Both the position numbers and the translations under genes were made by a program. Source: Clostridia bacterium (GTDB taxonomy: Bacteria; Bacillota_A; Clostridia; Oscillospirales; Acutalibacteraceae). Taken from it: a stretch of DNA of 6,175 nucleotides. Of the stretch, positions 5,394-6,175 are shown piece after piece. The DNA lies in assembly GCA_017503305.1 (NCBI GenBank), contig JAFVTJ010000169.1, forward strand, positions 1-6,175, read 5' to 3'. Position 1 is the stretch's first letter. Each line of letters opens with the position of its first letter. The notes under the pieces are model-generated. The model was not told where the DNA came from and did no database searches. It saw only the letters and a program-made list of their open reading frames with translations.

Positions 5394-6175
5394 ATGAAGA
5401 ATTCAGGAAAAATCTTAATCGGTATTATTGCTGTGGTAGTAATTGCGCTACTTGCGGCAACATATTTTTACGATAGTTCAACCGATAGCACAAAGTTCTG
5501 GCAAAAGGCAGGCTTTGTTTTTACAACCGAAGCAGAAAGCTTTACGGTGGGTCAGGAATATAAAAACAAGGATGGCGAAACTGTTTTCAAGAAAGACGGC
5601 ACGACGCCCGTTAAGGTTATTTACGTTGACGCAGATAATAACTTTATTATCATTGAACAAGAAAACATTGACAAGGTTTATATTGACGTTTATACCATTA
5701 AAGGTTACAAGGGTAACACCCTTGTAGTTGAAGCTAATTTTAACCGCGAATACGAGTGGGAAAGGGTTAAAGCTTTAGAAGCACTAGGTATCACGATTGA
5801 TGCAAGCAATCCAAACCAAGGCTCAATCTGGTCTGATTTGTTAATGCCGATTTTCTCAATCGGTATCGGTATCTTTATCATTGTATTATTCGTGCGCCAA
5901 GCAAAGGGCGCAAATAGCGGCGCGTTAGATTTTGGCAAAACAAAAGCTCAAGTTATTACTAATATTAAGGTAAGGTTTGCTGACGTTGCCGGTGCGGAAG
6001 AAGAAAAGGTAGAGCTTCAAGAAATCGTTGAGTTCCTTAAAAACCCACAAAAATTTACAGCGCTTGGCGCAAGAACACCAAAGGGTGTTTTACTTGTTGG
6101 TAACCCAGGTACGGGTAAAACCTTGTTTGCTAAAGCAGTTGCAGGCGAAGCCAACGTTCCATTCTTTTCGATAAG
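5394..6175 (+). CDS. ftsH: ATP-dependent zinc metalloprotease FtsH, N-terminal 260 codons (runs off right edge)
   Basis: FtsH is a membrane-anchored hexameric AAA+ protease that degrades misfolded membrane proteins and some regulators. The reading frame is open from ATG 5394, which has AGGAG 8 nt upstream. Residues 6-25 form the first transmembrane helix, followed by an extracytoplasmic domain of about 120 residues and a second helix (about 149-167). The linker leads to [26 protein letters not shown] (beginning near 194), the classic FtsH entry to the AAA domain, then [13 protein letters not shown] and Walker A GNPGTGKT (236-243). Asn237 replaces the common Pro in GPPGTGKT, a tolerated variation outside the Lys-Thr pair. 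ALGARTPKG has Thr where Ile is usual. Walker B, the second region of homology and the HExxH zinc site lie beyond the window. The gene has its own promoter after the non-coding tract. In many Firmicutes ftsH follows tilS-hpt near the origin; here those neighbours are absent, so the context is different. Confidence 0.96.
   Translation, partial: MKNSGKILIGIIAVVVIALLAATYFYDSSTDSTKFWQKAGFVFTTEAESFTVGQEYKNKDGETVFKKDGTTPVKVIYVDADNNFIIIEQENIDKVYIDVYTIKGYKGNTLVVEANFNREYEWERVKALEALGITIDASNPNQGSIWSDLLMPIFSIGIGIFIIVLFVRQAKGANSGALDFGKTKAQVITNIKVRFADVAGAEEEKVELQEIVEFLKNPQKFTALGARTPKGVLLVGNPGTGKTLFAKAVAGEANVPFFSI

Noticed and set aside
5443..5938. Three open frames of 60-94 codons overlapping ftsH
   Set aside because: They are out-of-frame or antisense shadows of the unmistakable FtsH frame.

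Overview
The window looks like a piece of a low-GC, spore-forming Firmicute chromosome (Clostridia-like), probably close to the replication origin. Three observations point there: a YyaC/DUF1256 spore-protein gene (a family found in endospore formers, next to spo0J/parB in Bacillus subtilis), an FtsH gene with the usual Firmicute N-terminus, and several near-consensus parS (ParB/Spo0J-binding) sites in a long non-coding tract. No parA, parB or dnaA lies in the window, so the origin-proximal placement is an inference. The species cannot be named from the sequence.

Layout. Positions 1-540 (minus strand) hold the start and most of yyaC, cut off by the left edge. A short divergent intergenic region follows, with a good sigma-A promoter firing rightwards. 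Positions 724-1981 (plus) encode an oxalate/formate-antiporter-type MFS transporter whose reading frame is broken twice, each time by the apparent loss of one base from a homopolymer run. Positions 2012-2710 (plus) encode an intact CvpA-family membrane protein with a strong ribosome binding site, probably co-transcribed with the transporter and closed by an 11-bp hairpin.

Positions 2744-5393 are about 2.65 kb of AT-rich DNA without a credible gene. The tract is not featureless. It contains four parS-like sites (three within 245 bp), three copies of a 22-bp repeat built on an ATTCT-N3-AGAAT dyad, several long hairpins, a run of A-tracts phased at about 10 bp, a textbook promoter with no gene after it, and a local switch in strand composition near 3830. 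The best single reading is a chromosome-organising or partition region (ParB loading and possibly an origin-associated locus), perhaps with small transcripts. No consensus DnaA-box cluster was found by eye, so it is not called oriC.

The right end (5394 onwards) is the N-terminal 260 codons of ftsH, preceded by its own extended -10 promoter and by a small hairpin abutting the Shine-Dalgarno sequence. The protein-coding genes do not form one pathway: a sporulation protein, a transporter, a membrane protein of unclear role and a membrane protease flank the parS tract.
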